Positions 1 through 7,484 of a DNA stretch of 64,000 nucleotides are shown here, piece after piece. Made by a program: the position numbers and the translations under genes. Source of the DNA: Myxococcales bacterium (GTDB lineage: Bacteria; Myxococcota_A; Polyangia; Polyangiales; Polyangiaceae); the NCBI GenBank assembly GCA_016706225.1, contig JADJKB010000003.1, positions 186,001 through 250,000 on the forward strand, given 5' to 3'. The notes below the pieces were generated by a model that did not search any database, was not told where the DNA came from, and was given only the letters and a program-made list of their open reading frames with translations. Each line of letters starts with the position of its first letter. The first letter of the stretch is position 1.

Positions 1-1
1 G

Positions 2-145
2 ATCGGCTCGGCCAAGGCTCCGCGCGTCTACAACCTGGCGGTGGTGTTCCGCTTGCGCCGCCACGACGACGAATCCGTGGCCTGGCACCGGCTGCGGGTC
101 GTGGTCTCGCGCAAGGGGATCCGACGCGTCGAGCGCATCGCTTGA
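2..145 (+). CDS. C-terminal fragment of an unidentified protein
   Basis: The left edge of the window lies inside an open frame that ends in TGA after 47 codons. The tail is basic and beta-like (for example VVFRLRRHDDES, then RLRVVVSRKGIRRVERIA). Codon use (G/C in third positions) matches the neighbours, so I take it as a real gene end. Too little remains to assign a family. The next gene starts 35 bases downstream on the same strand. Confidence 0.6.
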   Translation: MGSAKAPRVYNLAVVFRLRRHDDESVAWHRLRVVVSRKGIRRVERIA

Positions 146-180
146 GCATTTGCGACGAGCCAGCGTGCTAGGCTCGCGCC

Positions 181-399
181 GTGCTCCGTCGTGCGTTCAT
201 CGTGTGGACCCTGTCCCTCGGCACGCTGGCTTGTTCGTCGGACTCCGGCGACGTGCCAACCTCGTGTCAGCCCGGCGAGATCGGCACCTGCTACGGCCCC
301 GGCGACTGTGCCGGCACCGCGGTCTGCAAACCGGACGGGCTCGATTTCGGACCGTGTCAGTGCGCGAGCGACGCGGGCAGCGACGCGACCGCGGACTGA
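181..399 (+). CDS. Small Cys-rich lipoprotein, 72 aa
   Basis: GTG-start gene encoding a short secreted lipoprotein. Residues 1-18 form a signal peptide ending in the lipobox LGTLAC, so Cys18 should be lipidated. The mature part of about 55 residues is acidic and has six further Cys (around CQPGEIGTCYGPGDC and CKPDGLDFGPCQC), suggesting a small disulfide-stabilised domain outside the cytoplasm. A TAGGCT box lies 6 bases before the GTG, which would make the message leaderless. No family is recognised. It ends 7 bases before the convergent neighbour. The function is unknown, but the lipobox and Cys spacing make it unlikely to be a chance frame. Confidence 0.6.
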   Translation: MLRRAFIVWTLSLGTLACSSDSGDVPTSCQPGEIGTCYGPGDCAGTAVCKPDGLDFGPCQCASDAGSDATAD

Positions 400-406
400 T
401 GCAAGC

Positions 407-904
407 TCACTTCAGCTTGGCGGCCGTGGCTAGAGCCAGCGCCTTGACCTCGGCGAGCTTGGTCGTTGCGCCGGGCACGTTGCCCACGGTCGAGTAGCTG
501 AGAGAGGCAGCCGACTCACCCTGCAGCCACTGGACATCGACCCCGATCAAGGCACCCATGTCGACGGCACCCTCGTCCCCGATGTCGAAGGGTTCGGCGT
601 TGGTTCCGGGTACGTAGTATTTCTGCCCCTGCCAGACCCGAAATTGGAGCAGGTGGCTGTCGTTGTTCGCGTTCTGATACGACCACAAACACTCGCCGCG
701 AAGCGCCGGATCGACGATCTGCGCGCCGGTGTCCTTGCTGGCGGTCTGCCCGAACAGCGCCGTGGCGTCGGACTCGGTCACGATGGCGCAAGCGTCGATC
801 TTGTTGGAGCCCCCACCCCCGCCCTTGCCACCCTCGTCTCCGCCGCAGCCCATGGCCAAGAGCGCGACAGCGAGCGGCAGCCCGAGTGAAAATCGGCGTT
901 TCAT
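407..904 (-). CDS. Lipoprotein resembling DUF3558-type family, 165 aa
   Basis: Secreted lipoprotein: MKRRFSLGLPLAVALLAMGC is a clear signal peptide with a lipobox, followed by an Asp/Gly-rich linker (residues about 17-32). The folded domain begins with DACAIVTESDATALFG, which is followed by a CLWSY stretch. That pattern (Cys, then a helix ending in ALFG, then a second Cys before an aromatic strand) is reminiscent of DUF3558-like lipoproteins of Actinobacteria; the match is by eye only. An ATG 12 bases upstream (position 916) is in frame. I prefer 904 because the signal peptide then starts normally, although a GGGAG sequence sits nearer the upstream ATG. Function unknown. The tRNA-Cys gene lies just upstream on the same strand. 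Confidence 0.65.
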   Translation of the reverse strand: MKRRFSLGLPLAVALLAMGCGGDEGGKGGGGGSNKIDACAIVTESDATALFGQTASKDTGAQIVDPALRGECLWSYQNANNDSHLLQFRVWQGQKYYVPGTNAEPFDIGDEGAVDMGALIGVDVQWLQGESAASLSYSTVGNVPGATTKLAEVKALALATAAKLK

Positions 905-935
905 CCCAGCAAACATCTCCCACTCTTGTCGTCGG

Positions 936-1007
936 AGGCGAGGACCGGATTCGAACCGGCGTATGACGGTTTTGCAAACCGTTGCCTAACCGCTTGGCTA
1001 CCTCGCC
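936..1007 (-). tRNA. tRNA-Cys (anticodon GCA)
   Basis: The minus strand folds into a full cloverleaf. The acceptor stem is GGCGAGG/CCTCGCC, the anticodon stem-loop is ACGGT-TTGCAAA-ACCGT with GCA at 973-975, and the T-arm is CCGGTTCGAATCCGG. The discriminator base is U, the known identity base for cysteine tRNA. The CCA end is not encoded (TCCG follows). The length of 72 nt without CCA fits bacterial tRNA-Cys. It decodes both Cys codons. Confidence 0.95.
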
Positions 1008-1019
1008 GCGGAGCCAGGG

Positions 1020-1048
1020 TGGATACCGCCGAGCCGAGCCTCGGTCAA
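1020..1048 (-). promoter_or_regulatory. Sigma-70 type promoter of tRNA-Cys
   Basis: Read on the minus strand: -35 TTGACC (1048-1043), a spacer of exactly 17 bases, and -10 TATCCA (1025-1020). Transcription would begin around 1013, a few bases before the mature tRNA 5' end at 1007. The match and the geometry relative to the tRNA make this one of the better promoter calls in the window. Confidence 0.65.
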
Positions 1049-1107
1049 CCTCGACCATCGGTCAGGTCTGGCTTGCCGCCCCTCCCGGCGTCCGCTAGCG
1101 GCAAAGC

Positions 1108-1494
1108 ATGCTGTACCGTTTCCTCGCGGTGTGCGCCGCAGGCGCGCTGGGCACCGGGGTTCGTTACCTGGTCGCGCTCTGGGCCAACAAGACCTTCGGT
1201 TCGGGTTTTCCCTACGGCACGCTGCTGGTGAACCTGGCGGGTTGTTTTCTGATCGCCGTGGTTCTCCAGGCAGCGACGAGCTCGGCCACCATTTCACCCA
1301 CCTTGCGTATCGCCGCGGCCAGCGGGTTTTTGGGCGGGCTGACCACCTACTCGAGCTTCAACTACGAAACGACCGTCCTCATCGAACAGCGGGCGACCAG
1401 CACCGCCCTGTTGAGTTTTTTCATCACGACGATCGGCTGCCTGGCCGCGGGAGCGCTCGGGCTCTTCGTGGCCCGACGACTAATCGGCACCTGA
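1108..1494 (+). CDS. crcB: CrcB/FluC fluoride ion channel
   Basis: Small four-helix inner-membrane protein, 128 aa, the usual size for the dual-topology fluoride channel that exports toxic fluoride. Family motifs are visible: GALGTGVRY near residue 12, the GTLLVNLAGCF helix (about residues 37-47) with the conserved Asn, and GGLTTYSSFNYE (about 75-86) matching the GFxGGxTTFSTF segment that lines the pore. It is a single copy, consistent with a homodimer. I looked for a fluoride riboswitch upstream and did not see one. Instead a perfect palindrome, CCGCTAGCGG, sits 7 bases before the ATG. Confidence 0.9.
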   Translation: MLYRFLAVCAAGALGTGVRYLVALWANKTFGSGFPYGTLLVNLAGCFLIAVVLQAATSSATISPTLRIAAASGFLGGLTTYSSFNYETTVLIEQRATSTALLSFFITTIGCLAAGALGLFVARRLIGT

Positions 1495-1621
1495 ACCGAG
1501 GTCGGGACGCCCGAATCGCGGGGCCCAATTGAAACAGAGCTGTGAATTCTCACGGTCCGAGGCTCGGTTCGGGCCAGGGAGGGTTCTCCCACCCGCCTGA
1601 GCGTGTTAGCTCGCGCAAGCC

Positions 1622-3499
1622 ATGGCCGGCACCTCCGCCCCCGTTGCAACGCCGTTCTTGCAGCACACCGACGCGTTCCGGCGGCGGCGCTTCCTGAATT
1701 GGTTCCCGCTCGGGGTCACGTACGCGCTGCTCTACATGGCGCGGTACAACCTGACCGTCGCCAAGACCTCGCTCGGCGAGTTGATGACCAAGGAGGACTT
1801 CGGGATCATCTTCGGGGCCGGGACCTTCGTCTACGCCTTTGCTTTTCTTCTGAATGGCCCGCTCGTCGATCGCCTCGGCGGGCGCAAGGGCATGCTGGCC
1901 GGGGCACTGGGCTCGACCTTCGCGAACCTCGCGATGGGGGCCTACCTGCATCACGTACTCAGCTCGGGGCAAGCCACGACCGCGCCGCTGCGCCTCGTGT
2001 TCAGCGTGCTCTACGGCGTGAACATGTACTTCCAGAGCTTCGGCGCCGTCTCAATCGTGAAGGTGAACGCCCACTGGTTCCACGTCACCGAACGGGGGGG
2101 CTTCTCGGGCATCTTCGGCACGATGATCTCGAGCGGGATCTTTCTGGCGTTCACGGTCAACGAGCTGTTGCTCAAGCTCGCGCAGCGGATCTGGCCGGCA
2201 GCGCCCGGGCCGAGCCTCGCATGGGTGGTGTTTGCCATCCCCGCGGTGCTGCTCTTCGTGTTCTTTCTGGTCGAGCTCTGGCTGCTGCGGGACCGCCCGG
2301 GGCAGGCGGGCCACAGCGACTTCGACACCGGGGATGCTTCATCCGGGGACACGAGCGACGCGCCCATCCCGGTGTTCGCGCTCTACAAACGCATCCTGCT
2401 GCACCCGGTGATCCTGACCGTGGCGCTAATCGAGCTCTGCACGGGGGTCGTGCGCAATGGTGTGATGCACTGGTTCCCGATCTACGCCAACGAGATCTGG
2501 GCGCTGCCCAACGAACACGCGCTCAGGGGTGGTGCGCTGCTCTTGACCATGCGCGACGGGACCTGGGCTCCGCTCTGGCCCGCGCTGCCGTGTTTCGGCG
2601 TCGCGGCGATCTCGGCCTGGCTCGCCACACGAGCGCGTGGCGGTCGGCGCGGCGCGTATGCGGTTGGCGCTGCTTTGGCCTTCCTCGCGCCGTTCACCCA
2701 AGGGGGCTGGGGTGGCCTGTTGATGGTCGCCGGAGTCATCGGCGGCAACGTCGCGGGCTGGGTCAGCGATCTCTTCTTCCAGAGCCGACGCGGACCCGCC
2801 GCCGGGTTTCTGTATGCCCTGCTCACCGTGTGTGTGGTGGGCATGGCGTTCTCACTGGCACCGCCGACCAACGTTGTCGCCTCGGCGGACGCAAAGAGCG
2901 GACTTTCGCCGGGCGACAAGATCCTCGGCATTGCTGGCGACTCCGAGGTCAGCGGCTGGGTCGAGGTGCGAAACGCAGTGGCCTGCGCCCAGCCCACCTG
3001 CAAGGACTCCGGCTGGGACAAGGCAAAGTGCATGTGTGTCGCGGCGCTGTCGGGCAGGCCCGCCGACCAACGCGACCCCGTGCTCAGCGCGCGCATCGAG
3101 CGCGGCGGCCAGGTGATGGATGTGATGCTGCCGGATCCCAAGGCCACGCAGCGCGCGGGTGACATGCGTTTCTTGAAGGCCAGACCGGAGCTGCCGCTGT
3201 CGCCGTTCCTGCTGGGGGCGCTGGTGTTCTTGATCAGCCTCGGAGTCATCGGCACCCACGGTGTGCTCAGCGGAACCGCCACCATGGACTTCGGCGGGCG
3301 CCGGGGCGCGGCGACCGCAGTCGGCGTGATCGATGGGTTCGTGTACCTCGGGACCGCGCTGCAGTCGGTCGCCCTGGGATTTCTGACCACCAAGTCTTGG
3401 GCCTACTGGCCGTGGTTCTTGCTGCCCTTCGGCGTGATCGGTTTTGTTCTGTCACTGCGCATCTGGAACGCCAAACCCGCAGCTCGCGGCGGACACTGA
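1622..3499 (+). CDS. MFS transporter, organophosphate:phosphate antiporter-like, with inserted PDZ-like domain
   Basis: Inner-membrane transporter of 625 aa; GlpT/UhpT relatives are about 450. The N-terminal half has the family opening (RFLNWFPLGVTYALLYMARYNLTVAKTSLG in part) and DRLGGRKG in the loop between helices 2 and 3. The C-terminal half has GTATMDFGGRRGAATAVGVI, very typical of glycerol-3-phosphate/hexose-phosphate antiporters. Between them, residues about 417-515 form a soluble Cys-containing insert with SGLSPGDKILGIAG, the signature turn of a PDZ domain, followed by helix- and strand-like segments. Substrate is unknown; a phosphorylated organic compound is inferred. The chosen ATG follows a TTAGCT box by 10 bases. 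Confidence 0.8.
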   Translation: MAGTSAPVATPFLQHTDAFRRRRFLNWFPLGVTYALLYMARYNLTVAKTSLGELMTKEDFGIIFGAGTFVYAFAFLLNGPLVDRLGGRKGMLAGALGSTFANLAMGAYLHHVLSSGQATTAPLRLVFSVLYGVNMYFQSFGAVSIVKVNAHWFHVTERGGFSGIFGTMISSGIFLAFTVNELLLKLAQRIWPAAPGPSLAWVVFAIPAVLLFVFFLVELWLLRDRPGQAGHSDFDTGDASSGDTSDAPIPVFALYKRILLHPVILTVALIELCTGVVRNGVMHWFPIYANEIWALPNEHALRGGALLLTMRDGTWAPLWPALPCFGVAAISAWLATRARGGRRGAYAVGAALAFLAPFTQGGWGGLLMVAGVIGGNVAGWVSDLFFQSRRGPAAGFLYALLTVCVVGMAFSLAPPTNVVASADAKSGLSPGDKILGIAGDSEVSGWVEVRNAVACAQPTCKDSGWDKAKCMCVAALSGRPADQRDPVLSARIERGGQVMDVMLPDPKATQRAGDMRFLKARPELPLSPFLLGALVFLISLGVIGTHGVLSGTATMDFGGRRGAATAVGVIDGFVYLGTALQSVALGFLTTKSWAYWPWFLLPFGVIGFVLSLRIWNAKPAARGGH

Positions 3500-3542
3500 G
3501 CCGCGGCACGGCGGCGCCAAGGCACGCTGGCCCGTCACCCCC

Positions 3543-4364
3543 TCACTTCGTGCCGTCGAGATCTTCGGCCAGGTACGACAGGATGACCTCGTCCAGCGAT
3601 TTTTCGCCGATCAACGAGTCACCGAAGATGCTGCGATTGTCCGGCGGGGGCGCGTCACCAAAGATCGAGGCCGGGCGCGAGACCGAGTAGCGGCCCGGCG
3701 GTCCCTCTCCGGCGGCAGCGCCCCGACGCCGCATCAACGGCGAGCTGAGCGGCGTGCCGATCGGCGTCGCCGATCTGGGCGGGGGCACGCCTGCGAACTT
3801 GGCTGCCATCGCCTCGACCGCGGAGTCGATGGAGTGGGACGGGGGTGGCGGCGTCGGGATACGCGCGCGCGACACGGGCAACGCCTCTGCCACGGCAGCA
3901 ATGGGCTGGTGCAGCGGTTCGCTCGGAAGAATCTGCTCCGGCGTTTGCCACTCGACCGGCAGCGGCGTGCTGATGCGCGCCGCGACCTCCTCCGGCGTCG
4001 GCTCCGGCACTAGCTTCTTGGCTTCCGCACCGGCCGGCACCGCCGCCGGGGTTGCGACCGCCACCGCCGGCGGGCCGAACGCCGCCTCGATCACGGCGTC
4101 GAGCTCCCCGGCACGCAGCGCCACGAACATGGCCTTGTGCTGGTCCTTCATCATCCGCTTCAGCGTGGCCGCCATGTCCGCGGTCCCGAGGTGCTCGGAG
4201 TAGTCGGTCCTGACACTCTTCAGGATGCGTCCGCCGTCGCCGAACAGGTGCGTGATGATGTGTGGGCGCTTGACGCCGCTATCTTCGGTCTGAATGTGGA
4301 AAACCCGCCCGTGATGCCGCACGTTGTTGTTGTACCCGAGCATGGGGGGCGGGGTTTGAGACAC
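3543..4364 (-). CDS. Conserved hypothetical protein with Pro/Ala-rich tail, 273 aa
   Basis: The first roughly 95 residues form a compact domain with YNNNVRHHGRVFHIQTEDSG, then THLFGDGGRILKSVRTDYSE and KRMMKDQHKAMFVALRAGEL. The rest is low-complexity Pro/Ala/Glu sequence with short motifs (RSIFGDSLIGEKSLDEVILSYL at the C-terminus in part). I recall similar N-terminal domains in myxobacterial hypothetical proteins but cannot name a family. There is no signal peptide or membrane segment, so it is probably cytoplasmic. It begins with GTG and lies 75 bases downstream of the HD-GYP signalling gene on the same strand, suggesting a shared transcript and perhaps a shared regulatory role. Confidence 0.7.
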   Translation of the reverse strand: MSQTPPPMLGYNNNVRHHGRVFHIQTEDSGVKRPHIITHLFGDGGRILKSVRTDYSEHLGTADMAATLKRMMKDQHKAMFVALRAGELDAVIEAAFGPPAVAVATPAAVPAGAEAKKLVPEPTPEEVAARISTPLPVEWQTPEQILPSEPLHQPIAAVAEALPVSRARIPTPPPPSHSIDSAVEAMAAKFAGVPPPRSATPIGTPLSSPLMRRRGAAAGEGPPGRYSVSRPASIFGDAPPPDNRSIFGDSLIGEKSLDEVILSYLAEDLDGTK

Positions 4365-4439
4365 TCTTTGGGCTCCGACCGAGAGAAAAAGCGTATCACG
4401 CTGAGGCGCGCAGGCGCACCTGGCAGCAACCAGCGCACA

Positions 4440-6371
4440 TCAGGCGCCTTCGTCCATGCGCCGCATCCCCTCGAGCAGCAGAGCTTCGGGGCTCTCGGCG
4501 ATCAGGCGCTGAGGCGCCTCGAAGTTGGGATCAAAGACGAAACTGCCCTCTCGCAGGCGCAGCATGCCATACACGGCCTCCGCGCCGCGGAGCGTGCCGT
4601 ACATCGCGTTGAACACGTTGCCGCCGACGAAATGCACCTCGCCGTTGTCCGCGGAGGTCCTCAGCTTGAGCGCGCCCGTCTTGCGCCCTTGGCTCAGGAC
4701 CTGCACCAGATCCGGCAGCCCCATCTCGGCGAGGGACCCGGCGACGCCGCCCGGCCCCGCCGTGGCGGACCGCTCGAGGATGGTCTTGATCTTCGCCACC
4801 AGGAGGTCGGGGCTCACGGGTTTGGTCAGATAGTCCGTCGCGCCGGCCTCGAAAGCCTTCTGCGCATCAGCGCCCGCCGTTCGTCCCGTGAGGAAGACCC
4901 ACGGCAACTTCAACCCCCACTTCTGGCGGCGAGCCCAGCCCAAGAGCGACAGCCCATCCATCGGAGTGAGATCCATCTCGGCGATCACGAGCTGAATGTC
5001 ACCGCGCTCGAGCAGCTTCATCGCCTGGTCGGTGTTGCGGGCGGGCCGCACGTCGAAACCTTGCTCCAGCATGCGCAGCTCCAGCACCGTAGTCTCTTCG
5101 GGGTCGGGGTCGACGATCAGCGCGACGTGGCGCGTAGCGAGCAACCGGGCGCGGAGATCGTCACCCGTGATGATCAGCCGGAACAGATCCACGATGTTCG
5201 GATCGAAGACCGAGCCACGGTAACGGGCGAGCACGTCGCAGGCGGCGGCGGGCTCGAGCAGCTGGCGGAATGGGTTCTTCGGATTCTGTGTGAGATCCGC
5301 GTAAGTGTCGGCCACGGCGAGCAGCCGAGCGATGAGCGGGATCTCCTTGCCGTGCAGCGACCCCGGCAGTCCGTCGCCGTCGTAACGCTCGTACATGGTC
5401 TCGATCGCCAGCGTGACCTCGCGCGGCAGCTTGACCGCCTCCATCAAGCTGGTCGGCGCCCGGTAGAGCTTGGTCCCGACGGCCCGGTGCTGGTCGTACT
5501 GCGCCACGTTGAACGCCGTCAGGTGGTACTCCGTGACTTTGCCCAGGTCGTGCAAGTAACCGACGATCACCGCGCTGGTTCGCTCGGCGTCCGGCAGGCC
5601 GATGCGCTCGGTGATCTTGCGCATCAGGCGCGCGACGTAGGCGGAGTGACCACGCAAGTCGGGTCGTGTGCTCTCGAGCAACGAGGTCAGCACGTTGAGC
5701 GTCTCGAGGTAGGAGTTGGTCGCGACGGCCTCCGCGCCGACCCCGAAGGTGCCACCAGTCAGATCTTGACCGGACAGGATGCGCTCCCGCCCCGGGCGCT
5801 CCGCCGAAAGAGCCGCCGCCAAGGTCTCCGGGCTGACGAGGTTGCGCTCGTAGACGTCCAGCATGCTCGAGAACTGCGCTTGCGCCTGCCGATCGAGCAC
5901 CGCAAACGCGTGGATGTCCCCACCGTAGGCCTTTGCGATCGCCGCCTTGACGGCCCGAGGGCGCCCGACGAACGCGCGCACGCTCTTCACCCCGGAGGCG
6001 ATCTGCGCCTCGTGAAGCGCCTCCGCGTTGTCGGGGTCGGCAGTCACTACCGACAAGACGCTGGCTTGCGCGTCGAACAACACCGGAAACAGTTGGTGTT
6101 GCTCGGCGAGGCGCTTGGGCACCTTCTCGAGTGCAAAGCGATCGACCTCTGCCCTGGACAGCTTTTCGGTCGACACGAACCGAGTGCGGTGGATACCCGC
6201 CAGGTACTTGAGCAGCGAGACCTCGTCGGTGGCTCTGAGCTCCAGCAGACACTCCTCCACCCGATCGCCCGTTCGCTGAACGAACGAGATGCACGCCTCT
6301 TGCTGCTCACTCGTGATGAGGCCGTCGGCCACCATCCGCTCGACGAGGCGCAGGCTGGCGGCGGGAGTCAT
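4440..6371 (-). CDS. Signalling protein: MshEN-like, HD-GYP-like, receiver and DUF4388 domains
   Basis: A 643-aa cytoplasmic multidomain regulator. Residues 1-150 resemble the GspE/PilB N-terminal (MshEN) fold but lack the RLG signature. Residues about 230-400 are an HD-type phosphohydrolase with YLHDLGK (His274-Asp275) and VADTYADL. The GYP motif reads ERYDGDGLPG, and the usual HHE triad is MYE (326-328), so a metal ligand is missing. Residues about 415-535 form a response-regulator receiver with DPDPEE and a probable phospho-acceptor Asp467 (EMDLTPMDG), Thr in FLTGR and Lys in TDYLTKP. The C-terminal 100 residues are a DUF4388 (PATAN-like) domain (LPDLVQVLSQGRKTGALKL). It probably integrates phosphorylation with nucleotide sensing; activity as a phosphodiesterase is doubtful. 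Confidence 0.85.
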   Translation of the reverse strand: MTPAASLRLVERMVADGLITSEQQEACISFVQRTGDRVEECLLELRATDEVSLLKYLAGIHRTRFVSTEKLSRAEVDRFALEKVPKRLAEQHQLFPVLFDAQASVLSVVTADPDNAEALHEAQIASGVKSVRAFVGRPRAVKAAIAKAYGGDIHAFAVLDRQAQAQFSSMLDVYERNLVSPETLAAALSAERPGRERILSGQDLTGGTFGVGAEAVATNSYLETLNVLTSLLESTRPDLRGHSAYVARLMRKITERIGLPDAERTSAVIVGYLHDLGKVTEYHLTAFNVAQYDQHRAVGTKLYRAPTSLMEAVKLPREVTLAIETMYERYDGDGLPGSLHGKEIPLIARLLAVADTYADLTQNPKNPFRQLLEPAAACDVLARYRGSVFDPNIVDLFRLIITGDDLRARLLATRHVALIVDPDPEETTVLELRMLEQGFDVRPARNTDQAMKLLERGDIQLVIAEMDLTPMDGLSLLGWARRQKWGLKLPWVFLTGRTAGADAQKAFEAGATDYLTKPVSPDLLVAKIKTILERSATAGPGGVAGSLAEMGLPDLVQVLSQGRKTGALKLRTSADNGEVHFVGGNVFNAMYGTLRGAEAVYGMLRLREGSFVFDPNFEAPQRLIAESPEALLLEGMRRMDEGA

Positions 6372-6397
6372 GGTGCGGTGTTCAGGGAGACGCTGGG

Positions 6398-6419
6398 AGT
6401 ATAGCGGACCCGGCGCCGG
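6398..6419 (-). promoter_or_regulatory. Probable -10 box and palindromic operator of the HD-GYP gene
   Basis: On the minus strand TATACT (6403-6398) lies 26 bases before the ATG at 6371, a near-consensus -10. Immediately upstream a perfect 10-base palindrome, CCGGCGCCGG (6410-6419), occupies the spacer where a repressor could block polymerase. No convincing -35 is seen. The palindrome may be chance in GC-rich DNA. Confidence 0.35.
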
Positions 6420-6544
6420 TTAACCCCCCGCGCATGCTGAGGCCAAACCCCCAGAAGAAGCTGGGTTTCCCCGGTCGGCAGCCAGTATCGGCCAGGACTG
6501 GCGCCGCGCCCCCCGAATCTCCCTGGGACGGACCGAAGGCGCGC

Positions 6545-6574
6545 TTGACGGACTACCCGGCCGAAGCTAGTAAT
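6545..6574 (+). promoter_or_regulatory. Promoter of rplM-rpsI
   Basis: TTGACG (6545-6550) and AGTAAT (6569-6574) with an 18-base spacer form a good sigma-70 type promoter, placing the start near 6581 and leaving a leader of about 46 bases before rplM. The leader carries AGGAA (6612-6616) at ribosome-binding distance from the ATG at 6627. Strong promoters are expected for ribosomal protein genes. Confidence 0.55.
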
Positions 6575-6626
6575 GCCGCCCCTTTCCCGGCGGGCCCCCG
6601 ACTCGCCTTCACAGGAATTCTCTGTC

Positions 6627-7073
6627 ATGCGCCAGACGAAGCGGACGTATTCGGCGAAAACTGCCGAAGCGCAAGCCACCCGCAAGTGGTGGATCATCGA
6701 TGCCAAAGATCAGCCCCTCGGGCGACTGGCGAGCCGTGTTGCAACGGTGCTGTCCGGCAAGAACAAGCCGACGTACACGCGCCACATCGACACCGGCGAC
6801 TTCGTGATCGTGGTGAACGCCACCGGCGTGAAGCTGACCGGGAACAAGGCGACCACCAAGCTCTACCACCGCCACAGCGGGCACTCGGGCGGACTCCGCA
6901 GCCGTGCGTTCGCAGAGGTGCAGCAGACACACCCCGAGATGCCGATCACCAAAGCGGTCAAGGGAATGCTGCCAAAGAACGTGCTCGGGCGCGAAATGCT
7001 CGGCAAGCTGAAGGTCTACGCAGGCGCGGAGCATCCGCACCAGGCACAGAAGCCGGAAACGCTCGCGCTCTGA
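6627..7073 (+). CDS. rplM: 50S ribosomal protein L13 (uL13)
   Basis: Large-subunit protein that helps nucleate 50S assembly. With the ATG at 6627 it is 148 aa, close to the usual 142-150. Landmarks are KWWIIDAKDQPLGRLAS, the GKNKPTYTRHIDTGDFV block, GLRSRAF and AVKGMLPKNVLGREMLGKLKVYAG. An in-frame ATG at 6573 would add 18 non-conserved residues; AGGAA 10 bases before 6627 and family length decide for the later start. rpsI follows after 15 bases, the conserved L13-S9 pairing. Confidence 0.97.
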   Translation: MRQTKRTYSAKTAEAQATRKWWIIDAKDQPLGRLASRVATVLSGKNKPTYTRHIDTGDFVIVVNATGVKLTGNKATTKLYHRHSGHSGGLRSRAFAEVQQTHPEMPITKAVKGMLPKNVLGREMLGKLKVYAGAEHPHQAQKPETLAL

Positions 7074-7088
7074 GAAAGATTCTAGAAA

Positions 7089-7484
7089 ATGTCCGAGACG
7101 ACCTCCATTTACGCCACTGGCAAGCGCAAGACTGCAGTCGCTCGCGTTTGGGTCAAGCCCGGCACCGGGCAGATCAACATCAACGGCGGTTCCGCCGATG
7201 AGTACTTCGAACGTCCGACCAGTCGCATGATCATGCGACAGAGCCTCGAGCTGCTCGAGCTGCTCGACAAGTACGACGTGGAAGCGACCGTCAAAGGCGG
7301 CGGGCACAGCGCCCAGGCCGAGGCCATGCGCCACGGCATCGCCCGCGCACTGACCTCGGAGGATCCGGAGCGCCGCAAGTCGCTCAAGCGTGCCGGCTTC
7401 CTCACCCGCGACTCCCGCAAGAAGGAGCGCAAGAAGTACGGCCAGGCCGGCGCCCGCAAGCGCTTCCAGTACAGCAAGCGTTGA
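7089..7484 (+). CDS. rpsI: 30S ribosomal protein S9 (uS9)
   Basis: Small-subunit protein whose basic C-terminal tail reaches the P-site tRNA. 131 aa, normal length. It shows IYATGKRKTAVARVWVKPG at the start, INGGSADEYF, the VKGGGHSAQAEAMRHGIARAL core and the canonical ending KKYGQAGARKRFQYSKR. It is co-transcribed with rplM, and its last codons overlap the TTG start of argC in the sequence TTGA, implying translational coupling. Confidence 0.97.
   Translation: MSETTSIYATGKRKTAVARVWVKPGTGQININGGSADEYFERPTSRMIMRQSLELLELLDKYDVEATVKGGGHSAQAEAMRHGIARALTSEDPERRKSLKRAGFLTRDSRKKERKKYGQAGARKRFQYSKR

Noticed and set aside
1008..1107. Fluoride riboswitch upstream of crcB
   Set aside because: The conserved crcB motif elements are not visible; only a short palindrome is present.
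1603..3162. 519-codon frame overlapping the MFS gene on the same strand
   Set aside because: Arg/Ala/Gly-rich shadow of the real frame; no hydrophobic helices.
4137..6404. 755-codon open frame antisense to the HD-GYP gene
   Set aside because: High-GC DNA yields long antisense frames; the translated product is Arg/His/Gln-rich with no domain, and the minus strand has clear family domains.
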